This document shows positions 35,900 to 47,559 of a stretch of DNA of 64,000 nucleotides, piece after piece. The position numbers were made by a program, and so were the translations under genes. Source of the DNA: Hanleya hanleyi (Eukaryota > Mollusca > Polyplacophora > Lepidopleurida > Hanleyidae); NCBI GenBank assembly GCA_036873755.1, contig JAVTVY010037243.1:62001-126000 (forward strand), in the 5' to 3' direction. Under the pieces are notes generated by a model. It had not been told where the DNA came from. It saw nothing but the letters and a program-made list of their open reading frames with translations, and ran no database searches. Each line of letters begins with the position of its first letter. The stretch's first letter is position 1.

Positions 35900-37480
35900 G
35901 GGTTGACTGAACTCAAATCGGTGGACCTTGATATCCGTTTCACCTGGTCTGCAGGGTAGAATTGAACGAACTCGACCAGCATTGCCACTTCATGAGGTGC
36001 AACGTCTTGTTCTGGCATCGTTCGGTTTTTAGGATCAGTTTCACGGTGTAGTAACCGTCTGTGGAATTCACCACGACTGTAATTCCTTCCTCGTAAAACG
36101 TCCCTCTTGTGGTTCCCCTTGAATAAAGGTCTTCTAATACTATACCAGCGGGTGACGGGGTACACGGTGTTTGATCACAAAGTGCTCATCGCTCCAGTTA
36201 GAGAGGTAACTCTCCTCGAACTTGCCCTTCACTTTACTGATACGCACGTGCTTTCCTGGGTGGAAGGCACACTTCATTGCGCTTTAGGGTTTGGGGCCGT
36301 ACGGGGCTTCGTTGCTCTCGGTGACTTTGACAGGAGCCCTCTGGATACTCAAGGGCGTAGAAAGCGGTACGGCAATCAAAAACGCGAAAGATAGCAATTT
36401 TGATCATGAGCGCTAATGATTTTGTTAGCGGCTCTGAGCACCAACTAGCCCTGTTTTCTTAACTTCGATCCTTGAAAATAGCATGTATCTTGATATGCAT
36501 GATGCCGGGTGATGTACACGTTATTATTTTATCAATGAAGCAAGACATTTATTTTTTCCATACGGATTCGTTGTTCACCTGTTCGATAGGTTAACCACCG
36601 GCTATGTTGTTTCTGTCTGAGCGCTACCTTTCCCGGTCCTTTCGCCTATAGTATCCAGCCTTGTTCAAACAATATAGGGCTAACGATCAACGGTTAAAAC
36701 AAGAGCTCAATAGCGGCTTATACACTTTTCATCAAGTATCACCTGTAAACATCTTTACACTAATCTGATGTATATCCTATTCGGAATAAAACACTTGTCA
36801 GCTGATCTCTGTGAGCTCCATTTTTGTGCCATGTTTTTTAAAAAGCACTGAAGCTGTGAGTGGGGTACCCCCTCTCAGACTTTCTCCCCGCCCATGTAGC
36901 TTTGCTCCATCGCAAGTCCGTACCACTTTGAATTTGCTATGGACGCCCGTGATACTGTGGTGACAAACCTTCGACGAGCTGGCGGAGCACATTGATGTAC
37001 CGACGTGTATTCTTGGTGGTAAAATTATATTGTAGGCCTACATGTACATATGGGGACTTTAACGGTGCGGTTAAACTTTTGACGACGAAAGCTTTGATCT
37101 CGTTGTAGGTGTGAAAAAAGCACACATTGTGGGCTTTCAGAAAATGTTGGATCTGCTAAGGATTTTGTCCCTTCAGCGGTTTTCAAATACAAGGGTTTGT
37201 GCCCGGTCTTGAACATCTGCATGAACGCGTTGATGAGGTGCTCCCCTTTATTGATCCGGATAGGCACACCCACGCATATTTCGATAGGATATCAACACAC
37301 GTCAAAATATACCGGTTGCCGTCGTTGTGTTTGGGGTTTTAAATTGTGGCTTGGCAACCCGGTAGAGGTTGTTCATCCGCCCCCCCCCCCACCCCACCCC
37401 AATATACACTGCCAAAGTATGAGGACTGTAGTACAACTTATGCAATACGGTACCTATGACTATACTGATGAAAGACCCAC
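35900..37480 (-). pseudogene. Decayed Polinton integrase relic
   Basis: Fragments on the minus strand match the element integrases in order: an N-terminal HKLYYSPHTLAVY piece (about 37420-37480), a core piece with KTGHKPLYLKTAEGTKSL (about 37130-37230), a FFHTYNEIKA...KNTRRYINVLRQLVEG piece (36940-37125), and a chromodomain-like end (MLVEFVQFYPADQV, about 35930-35990). Frameshifts, stops and an unrelated insertion (about 36395-36950) interrupt it. The catalytic E region reads VVKSL, so the glutamate is lost. It comes from an older Polinton. Confidence 0.75.
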
Positions 37481-37499
37481 GTCTGAATTGAAGTTCCTT

Positions 37500-37860
37500 C
37501 TTGCTCATTTCGTAGCTTGCAAGGGCATGGGCCCAGCCCAACGCGACTGCTGAACGGTCGTCCTCTGTAAACACTAGTCCAGACAGACACCGCATTTCCG
37601 AAAACCGTGCATAGATTGGATTATAGGGTGAAGCTGTTGGTGGTATTGAGCACCCCAAGCGTGGACCCCAAGAATGGTCCACGGTGTATGCAGATTTCTT
37701 GATCGATTTGGATGAGGTTGCTCTCGAACCCAACACTCAACACCCGTTTACATGTGGTGCACCCGTCACGGTATAGAGTAATCGCATTCGATGGGGCGTC
37801 AGAACTGAGTCACCGATCATCCGATCTTGGTGATGGTGATTTAACTCTGCAAATGCCCTG
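37500..37860 (-). pseudogene. Decayed PC4-like accessory gene relic
   Basis: Nucleotide similarity to 28799-29302: the FTEDDRSAVALGWAHAL segment corresponds to FTPDERSSDELEWARAL, and ACCCGTTTACATGTGGTGCA corresponds to the sequence encoding GWTKFKRV. It sits upstream of the integrase relic in the same order as element 2, so this accessory gene is a stable part of the lineage. Confidence 0.6.
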
Positions 37861-38329
37861 TTCATTGATAACTTTATTTAAGTTTTATACATGTAAACAG
37901 TAGCCGGTGACTAGTGAATCCGACCTCTCCGGGAATCGCGCAGGAGCATGCTATACGACGCTGGTGACCCATGGCATGGATGGATAAACGATGAATACAT
38001 TGAGACTCCTTTACGCAGTATTATTGCTGTGCTGTTCTGCCCCTCAATTCGGGGGATCTAAATACAAAACTGATTTCATGATCTATAAATGGAACAGAGC
38101 GTTTCAACGGGGATTCCCCGTGTTCCGTGGTAGAGCGATGACGTCATCGGGGACCAGCAAACCTTAACATTTTGTCTTCCGTTCTGTGCATGCATTTCAT
38201 ATATACACCAACACGTCAGTATTATATAATAGCATGGTACAATCGCTCCCAAAATGTAAATACATCCGTGTATGTCCGTTTTTGTACCATAAAAATATAA
38301 GAAAGATGGCGTCCGCTGGGCAAATACCC

Positions 38330-39790
38330 CGATACCCCGGATGAAGTGAAAGATAATATCGTAGCGCCATCTATACACTCTGGACGCAAGGATGACAACT
38401 CTGATAGGGCAATAACTCTGTTGGCGGCTGCCTCAATATCTTACCGGATTCGAATATTTCTGAATAGGTACGAATTTGCTCTTGAGCTATTTCAATGTTA
38501 AAATGTCCGGTGACGTCACGTACCTGTCAAAGGTCACGTTCCCTGATTATTAGGCTTCCAGTTACTCCAATGTGAATCTCCGGGGAATGCATGTTTGGGG
38601 TAGGAGTATTGGGGTGGTCATTATTTTTTCTTGTGGATTTCACTATGGGGTGTGGCATCTTGTTTTCTCTGTCTCACCATGTAGAAGACGATGGGAGTAG
38701 TCTCGTGGCCATGGGGTGGCTTCCGCTGAAAAGTTCTGATAACGCATGCGTAGTCCATAGGCATGCCTGCGGGAGATGCATAGGGTCGAGGTGGACCACC
38801 GTGTGTGGTGTCATGGTGAAGCAGTCGTGGAGGAGGGTCCGACTGGACGGCCGTGGCGTTGAAGTAAGTCTATGGCGCGCATACATTCAACGCCAGAGTT
38901 TTTAGAAATAGTGACGCAATTCCTTTCCCAAAATGCTTTTATCTCCTGAAGGGCCCTCGTCAACAGGGTTGAAAGAAGGTTGGTGGCTCAGCTTCTAGAA
39001 CCAGCTATGAATCTAGCTTTGTATGGTGATTTATGGATTTTGGGACCCAATATCCTTTTGGTATGTCGTTATGATTGGTTAGAAGACAAATACCTCTTTC
39101 CCTGAGAAACGTTTTGTGATTGTTAAATAAATCTTCCGAGTAAATGGCAATTCTTGTCCATGTCATCTGTGACGTCATTGGTGATGTCATCAGTGGAAGT
39201 AGTATCGAAAACGGGCATTTTGGTGGTGCGTGGGCGTGTGTTTGAGGGACGATTCTTGGTCCGATTGAGTCGTAAGGGGTGTCATGGAAAAGCACTCGCA
39301 AGGGAGCATCAGACTGAACGAGTGTGCCGCAGAAGTAAGGCAATGGCGCGCATGCGTAGGTGAGGTGTAGCAGCGAAAGTGGGCCATTTTGAGGTACACA
39401 GGGCATATTTGAGAGACGAAGGGACTATATCGCATCCAAATAGGGCGTGTAGAGTGTCATATTGAAACTCTAGCGGTGTAGTCCACTTGAGGGTTGTCCA
39501 TGTCATCTGTGACACAGACAGAGAATTGCGAGAAAAGGGCAGTGGAATGGAAGTTTTGGGGTCGACGTGGACCAGTATTGGTCCGAATGGGGTATCAGTT
39601 TGAAGCACTCGTGGGGGAGTTTCGAATGGATGGGTGTGTAGTAAAAGTAGCGCTTCTCGAGGCACATCAATTCATGGGTGGGTTCATGTAAAACTTTCCC
39701 CGGAAAAAAAATCAGGAAACACGGACTTTAGCCCCAAAATTAATATTTCCCCTATGGCCTTTGTGGAGTGTTTTACTGTAACGTCTTAAC
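38330..39790. repeat. Decayed Polinton TIR arm
   Basis: CCCCGGATGAAGTG and TAGCGCCATCTATACACTCT (near 38335-38390) match the tip of the element 2 TIR. About 39680-39780 matches its GGGTGGGTGCATGTAAAATT and AACACGGACTTTA blocks, and CGCATGCG-type blocks lie between. It is in left-arm orientation, so it is not simply the right end of the 35.9-37.9 kb relic. A reverse-transcriptase fragment (38878-39035) is inserted in it. Confidence 0.6.
38878..39035 (-). pseudogene. Displaced N-terminal fragment of a reverse-transcriptase element
   Basis: Reverse complement of about 41390-41530 (shared CATACATTCAACGCCAGAGT, CCCAAAATGCTTTTATCTCC and CTTCTAGAACCAGCTATGAA). It encodes part of the region just upstream of the RT core. 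Confidence 0.65.
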
Positions 39791-40029
39791 GCCCTATCTG
39801 AACGCCTTATGCTAACGTCTTAACGGCACAGTATAGCAGTTTTGCCGTTTCTCGAGAGATTGTACCATACTATTATATAATTACAAGCGTCTGGTCCATC
39901 ATCCATACATCAGCCGCCGTTCATTGAAGAATATCCGCGTCCATAATCCAACGACCTATTCCATATAACAGTATTAGCACCAAAATCAAAAAGAAAATCA
40001 CAGTGTACAATATAGCTAGTTTCCTGCAA

Positions 40030-41150
40030 GAGAGAAGCGGTCAACAGTTTTCAATGATGCTGGCAAGACATCATGATGTTCCAAAAATATTAAATCCGTA
40101 TCGCTGATCAGTATTCCTAATCCATAATATTCGTTGTAAAGTCATCATCTAGAGAATGATGTATCTCAGTCACGCTTTGATTGCGACTATTCATATGAGC
40201 ACCATGGGGATCTTGAAGTACATGGGTTCATACGGCCCCTAGCCCCGGGTTAAGCGGAATTAGACACAAGTTACGAAACGTCACACCATAGATCTTGCTC
40301 GCTACTCTAGTATTTTGCTATCATCATGCGATATGTATCGCCATATTTGAGAAACTTTGAGTGAAGGCGTTGGTGGTATAGCCCTGTATTATAAGTTTCT
40401 GCAACAATGTTTTGTGACGTTATTTAAAAAGGTCACATTTAACACAGGATCTAGCAAATGCTACTAAACGAGATATGTATACGACATATGCAGGTCTCAC
40501 TGGAATATTACTGTCCAGAAAGGGATATAGTTTACGATGTCGAAATTGTAATCATCTCTTTTGTCATAAAGTCGATGAGAGAGAAGGCCCGCTTCATTTT
40601 TATTGAGATATAGGTCTAAATATGATGTGCCTGTAGGGTTATCTGTAGTTTCCTTCAAATCCAGTGAAGGTGGATATATATCCTTCACTGTGTCATTATT
40701 TGCGATTATCCACAGCGAGAAGATCGTCTATATAGCGTTTGGTGAATGAGAAGGAACGGGTTTGAATGGATCGGTTTTTGAAAGCAACTGCATATAGTCA
40801 TATTCATAAGAGAACAGATATAGGTCAGCCAATAGGGGTGCACAATTAATACCCATTGGAATACCTATATGCTGTTGATATATTGTGTTGCCAAATTTCA
40901 CAGATATTTTTAATGAGAAATTTAAGCAACTCTATAAACAAAGAAACATCCCATGAATGATACCTCTTGTATGTAGCAGAGCTAAAGAATGATTTATGGC
41001 TTCCGACATTAATATATCTACGATCAGTTTTCTTGAACACAGATACTATCAATGAACTTAGACGGTCAATAAGGTCCTGATGAGGGATTGCAGTATAGAG
41101 AGTCGACCGAAGACCCAACAACGAAGACCTTTCCCCAAAAGAGCCCCTCA
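40030..41150 (-). pseudogene. Penelope-like reverse transcriptase, minus-strand copy
   Basis: Fragments in order match the plus copy at 41381: TLYTAIPHQDLIDRLSSLIV and FIELLKFLIKNI (40846-41100), the region around FTKRYIDDLLAVD (40700-40770, only partly open), and SLDLKETTDNPTGTSYLDLY with LYDKRDDYNFDIVNY (40497-40688). Frameshifts break it into pieces. It is the left arm of a large inverted duplication. Confidence 0.75.
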
Positions 41151-41380
41151 AGTGGGTCTTCCATCTTCGGTCTTCATTTCATCAATGGCCCTATCAAAAC
41201 ACATGGGCGTTTATAAAACGAAGACCCTTGCATTTTTCGGCCAGGGTAGGGCTGTGAGGGGATGCAGTAATCAAGGTCCGCCAGGAAATTTGGTCCGCTT
41301 TTTATGCCCAGAGCAGACGATAATTCCCGATCGATTATAACGTCCGCGCTGGGCTAAATTATGGTTGAACATCCTCGGGG

Positions 41381-42697
41381 TTGTCATACAAAGCTAGATT
41401 CATAGCTGGTTCTAGAAGCTGCACCACCAAGCTTCTTTCAACCCTATTGACGAGGGCCCTTCAGGAGGTAAAAGCATTTTGGGAAAGGTATTGCGCCACT
41501 ATTTCTAAGAACTCTGGCGTTGAATGTATGTGGATATTGAAAAACTCAAAATGTCTTACGGAAGAACTTGATGCTAAAGGTCACATACCGTACAGACATG
41601 TATCCGCATGGGATTTCTCGACTCTCTATACTACAATCCCTCATCAGGACCTTATTGACCGTCTAAGTTCATTAATAGTATCTGTGTTCAAGAAAACTGA
41701 TCGTAGATATATTAATGTCGGAAGCCATAAAGCATTCTTTAGCTCGACTACATACAAGAGATATCATTCATGGGATGTTTCTTTGTTTATAGAGTTGCTT
41801 GAATTTCTCATTAAAAATATCTATGTGAAATTTGGCAACACAATATATCAGCAGCATATAGGTATTCCAATGGGTACTAATTGTGCACCCCTGTTGGCTG
41901 ACCTGTATCTGTTCTCTTATGAATATGACTATATGCAGGCGCTTTCAAAAACCGATCCATTCAAAGCCCGTTCCTTCTCATTCACCAAACGCTATATAGA
42001 CGATCTTCTCGCTGTGGATAATCGCTATATAAATGACGCAGTGAAGGATATATATTACAAGCGTCTAGTCCGTCATTCATAATCCAGCCGTCGTCCATCA
42101 GAGAATATCCGCGTCCATAATCCGAAGACCTATTCCATTTCCATATAACAGTATTAGCACCAAATTCAAAAAGACAAAAGTATACATAAACATAGGCTTG
42201 TTTCTTGCAAGAGAGAAGCGGTCAACAATTTTCAATGATGCCGGCAAGACATCATGATGTTCCAAAATATCAAATCCGTATCGCTGATCAGTATTCTTAA
42301 TTCACTGGATTTGAAGGAAACTACAGATAGCCCTACAGGCACATCTTATTTAGATCTCTATCTCTATAAAAATGAAGCGGGCATTCTCTCTCGTCAACTT
42401 TATGACAAAAGAGATGATTACAATTTCGACATCGTAAACTATCCCTTTCTGGACAGTAATATTCCAGTGGGACCTGCATATGGCGTATACATATCTCGCT
42501 TAGTAGCATTTGCTAGATCCTGTGTTAAATGTGACGATTTTAATCAACGTCACAAAACATTGTTGCAGAAACTTATAAAACAGGGCTATTCCACCAAGCG
42601 CCTCCACTCAAAGTTTCTCAAATTTGGCGATACATATCGCATGCTGATAGCAAAATACGAACGTAGCGTGCAAGATCTATGGCGCTACGTTTCGTAA
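41381..42697 (+). pseudogene. Penelope-like reverse transcriptase, plus-strand copy, interrupted
   Basis: The first part (to 42056) contains SVAxDFSTLYTTIPH-type finger/palm motifs, IGIPMGTNCAPLLADLYL and the catalytic RYIDDLLAV. A ~240-bp insertion at about 42057-42300 (a terminal-repeat copy in reverse orientation) interrupts it. The remainder (42290-42697) has SLDLKETTDSPTGTSYLDLY, LYDKRDDYNFDIVNYP, GVYISRLVAFARSC and a KLIKQGY thumb. The motif set fits the RT group common in invertebrate genomes that I assign to Penelope-like elements; no endonuclease domain is visible. Confidence 0.8.
42057..42300 (-). repeat. Insertion of the element's own terminal sequence into the RT frame
   Basis: The segment runs from ATTACAAGCGTCTAGTCCGT to the GATCAGTATTCTTAATTC region and is the reverse complement of 42850-43105. 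The corresponding site in the minus copy (about 40680-40690) lacks it, so this is an insertion or template switch after duplication. Confidence 0.6.
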
Positions 42698-43193
42698 CTT
42701 GTGTCTAATTCCGCTTAACCCGGGGCTAGGGGCCGTATGCACCCATGTACTTCAAGATCCTCATGGTACTCATATGAACAGTCACAATCAAAGCGTGACT
42801 GAGATACATCTTTTTTTTAGATGACGATTCTATAACGAATATTATGGATTAAGAATACTGATCAGCGATACGGATTTGATATTTTTGGAACATCATGATG
42901 TCTTGCCGGCATCATTGAAAACTGTTGACCGCTTCTCTCTTGCAGGAAACAAGCCTATGTTTATGTATACTATGATTGTCTTTTTGAATTTGGTGCTAAT
43001 ACTGTTATGTGGAAAATGGAATAGGTCTTTGGATTATGGACGCGGATATTCTCTAATGGACGACGGCTGGATTATGAATGACGGACTAGACGCTTGTAAT
43101 TCCATCTTCGGTCTTCGTTTTATAAACGCCCATGTGTTTTGATAGGGCCATTGATAAAACGAATACCGAAGATGGAAGACCCTGCATGCAGCA

Positions 43194-43680
43194 ATGACAA
43201 CCCCGAGGGCGTTCGACCATGCTTTAACCCAGGACGGAAGTTATTCTCGAGTTAAAATCGATCGGGAATTATCGTCCACTCTGGGCATAAAAAAGTGGGC
43301 GAAATTTCCTGGGGACCGGGTTTCCTGCATCCCCCGCCCCACCCCCCACCCCCCGCCGGGACCGTGGACCTTCGACCATAACTTAGCCCAGGGCGGCCGT
43401 TATTATCGAGTTATAATCGATCTGGAATTATCGTCCGCTCTGGGCATAAAAAGCGGACCAAATTTCCCGGAGGACCTTGATTACTGCATCCCCTCACCCC
43501 TGGGCCCTCACAGCCCTACCCCGGCCGAAAAATGCCAGGGTCTTCGTTTTATAAACGCCCATGTGTTTTGATAGGGCCATTGATAAAACGAAGACCAAAG
43601 ATGGAAGACCCAATTGAGGGGCTCTTTTGGGGAAAGGTCTTCGTGTTTGGGTCTTCGGTCTTCGTTTTATAAACACCCGC
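43194..43680. repeat. Tandem ~170-bp block and inverted GTTTTATAAACGCCC repeats
   Basis: Two copies of a block with TTCGACCATR...TTAACCCAGG and ATCGTCCRCTCTGGGCATAA (43205-43320 and 43365-43480), and several inverted copies of CTTCGTTTTATAAACGCCCA/GGCCATTGATAAAACGAAGA. Similar sequence lies at the palindrome centre (41155-41390). Confidence 0.6.
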
Positions 43681-43684
43681 GGCG

Positions 43685-43841
43685 GATCGACACTTTCATG
43701 ACGTCTCCATTGACTGGAATACTTAAAAACTATGTCAAACTCTGCGCACGTATGTGTGGGTACTTCATGGCATGCACGTGTGTGACGACGTAAACTGTCT
43801 AGGCGATGAAATGGCTTCGGGCAAGTCGTACACGTGAACAT
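43685..43841 (-). pseudogene. C2H2 zinc-finger fragment, Polinton type
   Basis: On the minus strand: MFTCTTCPKPFHRLDSLRRH, then a degraded second finger (CAEFDIVFKYSSQWRRHE). Small double-finger N-termini of this kind occur in Polinton-related ORFs. A mutated mirror copy lies at 44960-45110 on the plus strand. Confidence 0.5.
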
Positions 43842-45115
43842 TGTGGTACAGTGTCTGCTGAATGGGATGTCTGCGTTGCACGTCTTTGGGAATACGCTTG
43901 CTTTTATGGACAGTAACGCCTGCTAACGCCTAGCTTAACCCTTCAACGGCCCAGTGAAATAGCTCAGAAACTCTGATTTCTCTAGATATTCGATGGAATT
44001 GACACTAATTCATCGAAATACTGATGCCCCCGTCGTAATGCCTTAACGCCCATCTCAACGCCTTAACGCCCTATCTTCAAGTTTTAACGCCCGTCCCAAC
44101 GCCTTAACACTCTGTCTCAATGCATTAACGCCCTATCGTAACGCCTTCATGCATTGTCAGCCATCCAATCACACGCACATGTTTTGACCATTTGGCCCCG
44201 GACCCTTGATGAAGGTGACATCATCACTGGACATTGCCGGAAGTTATGTCGTCGCGAGCATAAGATCGCCGAGCTTTTTGAGTCGGAGCTCGGAGCCCTA
44301 TGACCTTGGAAGTGTCGTTACCGCACATATGCGCACGCACCTGTGTCGGAGTCGGAGCTCGGAGCTCTTAGAGCTTGGGAGTGACGTTATCGCATAGATG
44401 CGCACCCACCTGTGGTTCACCCTGTACCCCATAGGGCATACGGTACACCAGGGTGCAGGTGCACCACAGTTGTGTGCACATGCGTGCTAGGACGTCACTT
44501 TCAAGCTCCGAGCTCCAATAGTTCCGAATCAAAAAGCTCGGAGCCCTTATGCTCGCGATGACTTCACTTCCGGCGATGTCCCGTGACGTCACTTTCATCA
44601 AGGGTCAGAGGCAATGGTCAAAACCGGTGCGTGTGATTGGATGGTTGACAATGAATAGAGGCGTTACCATAGGGCGTTAGGATAAGTTGTTAAGGCATTG
44701 GGACGAGCGTTAAGGTGTAAAGATAGGACGTTAAGGCGTTGAGACGGGAGTTAAGGCATAACGACGGGCGTTGACGGGTGTCAATGCATTTCCATGAATT
44801 AGTGTCAATTCCATGGAATATCTAGAGAAATCAGAGTTTCTGAGCTATTTCATCACGGCATTGAAGCGTTAAGCTAGGCGTTGGCGGGAGTTACTGTCCA
44901 TAAAAGCAAGTGTATCCCAAGACGTACAAAGTCGACGTTCCATTCAGTAGACACTCTACCACGATGTTCACGTGTACGACTTGCTCTAAGCCCTTTCATC
45001 GCCTGGACAGTTTACGTCGTCACACACGTGCACGCAATGTGCAGGTGTGATATAGTCTTTAATCATTCCAGTCAATTGAGACGTCACCAAAGTGACATCC
45101 ACGGATTACGCTCGC
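43685..45115. repeat. 1.4-kb near-perfect palindrome with ~700-bp arms
   Basis: The left arm (zinc-finger fragment, CTTTTATGGACAGTAACGCC, CAGAAACTCTGATTTCTCTA, clusters of AACGCCTTAACGCCC, GAGCTCGGAGC repeats) is mirrored by the right arm. The centre is near 44410-44440 (CACCCTGTACCCCATAGGGC). It resembles two head-to-head copies of a long TIR. Confidence 0.75.
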
Positions 45116-45543
45116 CACTCTCGAGATCGGATAGTTCAGTTCCCATGAAGATGCATCTTCGAACGGAATAACTCATTGAGGTCCATCCACCGCCCCGAAT
45201 TGATGAGCCAATGAAGAGGAGCCGTTCCATCTCCCTTCCCTGGTTACCAATGGGAGAAGTAAGAGCTCGGAGCTTCAGTATCCTGGACTGCCCAAAGATG
45301 TATACGACAAACGGATCAGAGCGAACATGGCCGAAGATTGAACTTTCTGAAATATCGGCTTCTGAATTGTAAACATACCCAACGCGGCTCCCCTAGCTTG
45401 GGTATATGTAATATTGGGGGTAATAAAGTATTTGAAAGCTTGTGAACGTGTTGATCTGTTTTTCTGCCACCTGTCTGCATCATGGCACTAAAACTTAAGG
45501 GATTAGCTATAGAAGGCGTTAGGGCATTAACCCCACTCCTCCT

Positions 45544-45546
<3 letters not shown>

Positions 45547-45588
<42 letters not shown>
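45547..45588. repeat. (CA)n microsatellite
   Basis: About 21 CA dinucleotides; the cysteine/valine-rich frames over it are artefacts. Confidence 0.9.
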
Positions 45589-45590
<2 letters not shown>

Positions 45591-45639
45591 GGAAATTTGT
45601 TCTCAGCCCGATCGTTGATGAACAATGTGCACCAAAATG

Positions 45640-46045
45640 TCTCAAATTTTAATAGGGTTCTGGGGCACAAGGATATGGATGTGCACAACACTTTTGATGT
45701 TCCTGGGCAAGTTGTTCTCACGATATCTCGGTAAGGATGTAACATATATGCTGAAAATAACAAAGCGGAATAACTCCAGAAAATGCAGACCGAGACGACT
45801 CAATTTTAATACGGTTCTGGAGCAGAAGTATATGGATGTGAACAACATGTTTGATGTTTCTGGGGAAAGTCGTTCTAAAGTTTTCTTGGAAATAAGAAAG
45901 CTGTTATGAACGAAGGTACATAACTCTGGAAATTGTTGACGGGAGACGACTCAATTTTAATATTGATTCTGGGGCACAAGAAAATGGATGTGCAGAACAG
46001 GTTTGATATTTCTGGGGTAAGTCGTTCTCAAGATATTTCAGTACG
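45640..46045 (+). repeat. Three-copy ~150-bp repeat (CAATTTTAATAGGGTTCTGG family)
   Basis: Copies near 45645, 45805 and 45950 share TTTTAATANNGTTCTGGNGC, ATGGATGTGNANAACA and TTGATNTTNCTGGG. A fourth copy lies at 52592-52690. Common dispersed repeat, non-coding. Confidence 0.6.
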
Positions 46046-47330
46046 GTATAAGTTCCCTAAGTATTCGCGACCCTAAGTAAATTCGAAAACGGGTATTTTT
46101 CGCCAAGTCACGTGACACTGTTCCCTAAGTAATCGAAAACGGCCCATTCGCGAAAAACCGCGGTCCTTACTATTCGAAAATCTCCCATTTATCGTGGTCG
46201 CGAGATTGATAATATTATGTAGTTGTGCGATGGAAAAACTTCCAGATCAACGAGTTTCATTAGAATTAGTATTTGATAAACCTTGCAAACTTTTTTAGCA
46301 TTTTGAACATAACCAATTGTAACAACTAAGTTGATTTTCATTATGTCTCAAACGAAATGTATCCAATGTTTAAACAGCGATTTCTCATGGTCATAAATTG
46401 GGAATATTGCCGATTTACGGGGACGTGCGATATTAAACAATGCCGATTGAAGAGAGCATACATTCAATATTATACTGAAAATATCAAAATGAAGAACTGG
46501 AAGTTACGTTTCACTCGGTCTTAAAAAAATATAATGCTGAAGTTTGACCGGACATTTGAACCACGGATTTTCTTAGTCGCGGGGTAGAGATTTACGATCA
46601 ACCCCAACCCCAAGTTGCATTAATTTTGGCGACTGTACGCCATGTGCGCCTCACCCTAAAACCAGAAACGCGCTTGTTTGGGTCCGACTTCAGAATTTTT
46701 TTTCCGAAGACGCGAATGTTGAGATTCCCAGCTATTATACTAAAAACATATTTTGTACTGTTCAGACAAAAATAATTTAGAAACGTATCATTTCCAACGA
46801 ACGCGGCGATTCAGAATATTTTACGGCCGTGGAAATCGCGGTGATGCATATACCGAAAGAAGTTTGCGCTCTTGTATTCAACAATATTTTTGAGTGAGTT
46901 TTTTACATTATTACTATTAGTGAAGATATTACTATACTTCTGACTTGATTATTGCCACAAAAGTTGAATGTCGGAAGAGACGTTTACGTAAGATAGCCGA
47001 GATCATAGGCGCTAATTTGATAGCAACTGAAGCGGAGGTCGGAATAGTGCATGGGGTTGAGATTAAAAGTTAAATCAAAGTACTTAAAGTACTGATGTCG
47101 GGTTTACTTGCATCAGAGGAGTTTATTAGTCCCATATTTGGGAAGAATGGTGGTGTTCGCTTGACATAGGGAATCGTCCTCATGCTGTTCGGTTTGAAGG
47201 GCCAAACTTTCACTTTTATCAAAGGGATATGAAATGGACCATTTTGTACAGCCTTCATGCTGAATTATAAGACCCGAAATAATGAAGGACTGCAGATGCA
47301 CGAACACGGATTTATGGCTCACTAAAGTTG
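46046..47330. other. No gene recognised
   Basis: AT-rich intergenic-type sequence without coding or repeat signatures that I can name. Confidence 0.4.
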
Positions 47331-47334
47331 GTAA

Positions 47335-47553
47335 GTTGGCTTATTTTCGTATTTTTAGGCACTTTTCGGTGCGGATTTTCTCTTGTTACAAAAATAGGAC
47401 ACCTTTAACCAAAACCAATTTTAGCTATTTTGACCAACAAATAAGTCTAAATATGATTTTGGTTAAAGGTGTCATAATTTTGCAACGAGAATTTTGGAGA
47501 GAAAATGTCGACTGTAAATGCACTGCCACCGAAAAGTGCAAAATACGGCAGGT
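47335..47553. repeat. Foldback (MITE-like) element
   Basis: Arms GTATTTTTAGGCACTTTTCG with GGACACCTTTAACCAAAACC pair with GGTTAAAGGTGTCATAATTT and CGAAAAGTGCAAAATACGG on the other side. No clear target duplication was found. Confidence 0.55.
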
Positions 47554-47559
47554 TTGAAC

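Larger units (their letters stand above)
39867..43110. repeat. Large imperfect palindrome formed by two RT copies
   Basis: The outer ends (TTACAAGCGTCTGGTCCATC at 39879 and its complement near 43100), the 40145-40300 segment against 42690-42830, and the RT frames all pair in inverted orientation about a centre near 41200-41340. The right arm has the extra 240-bp insertion. Confidence 0.7.

Noticed and set aside
45530..45763. Cysteine/valine-rich proteins near 45.6 kb
   Set aside because: Translation of a (CA)n microsatellite.
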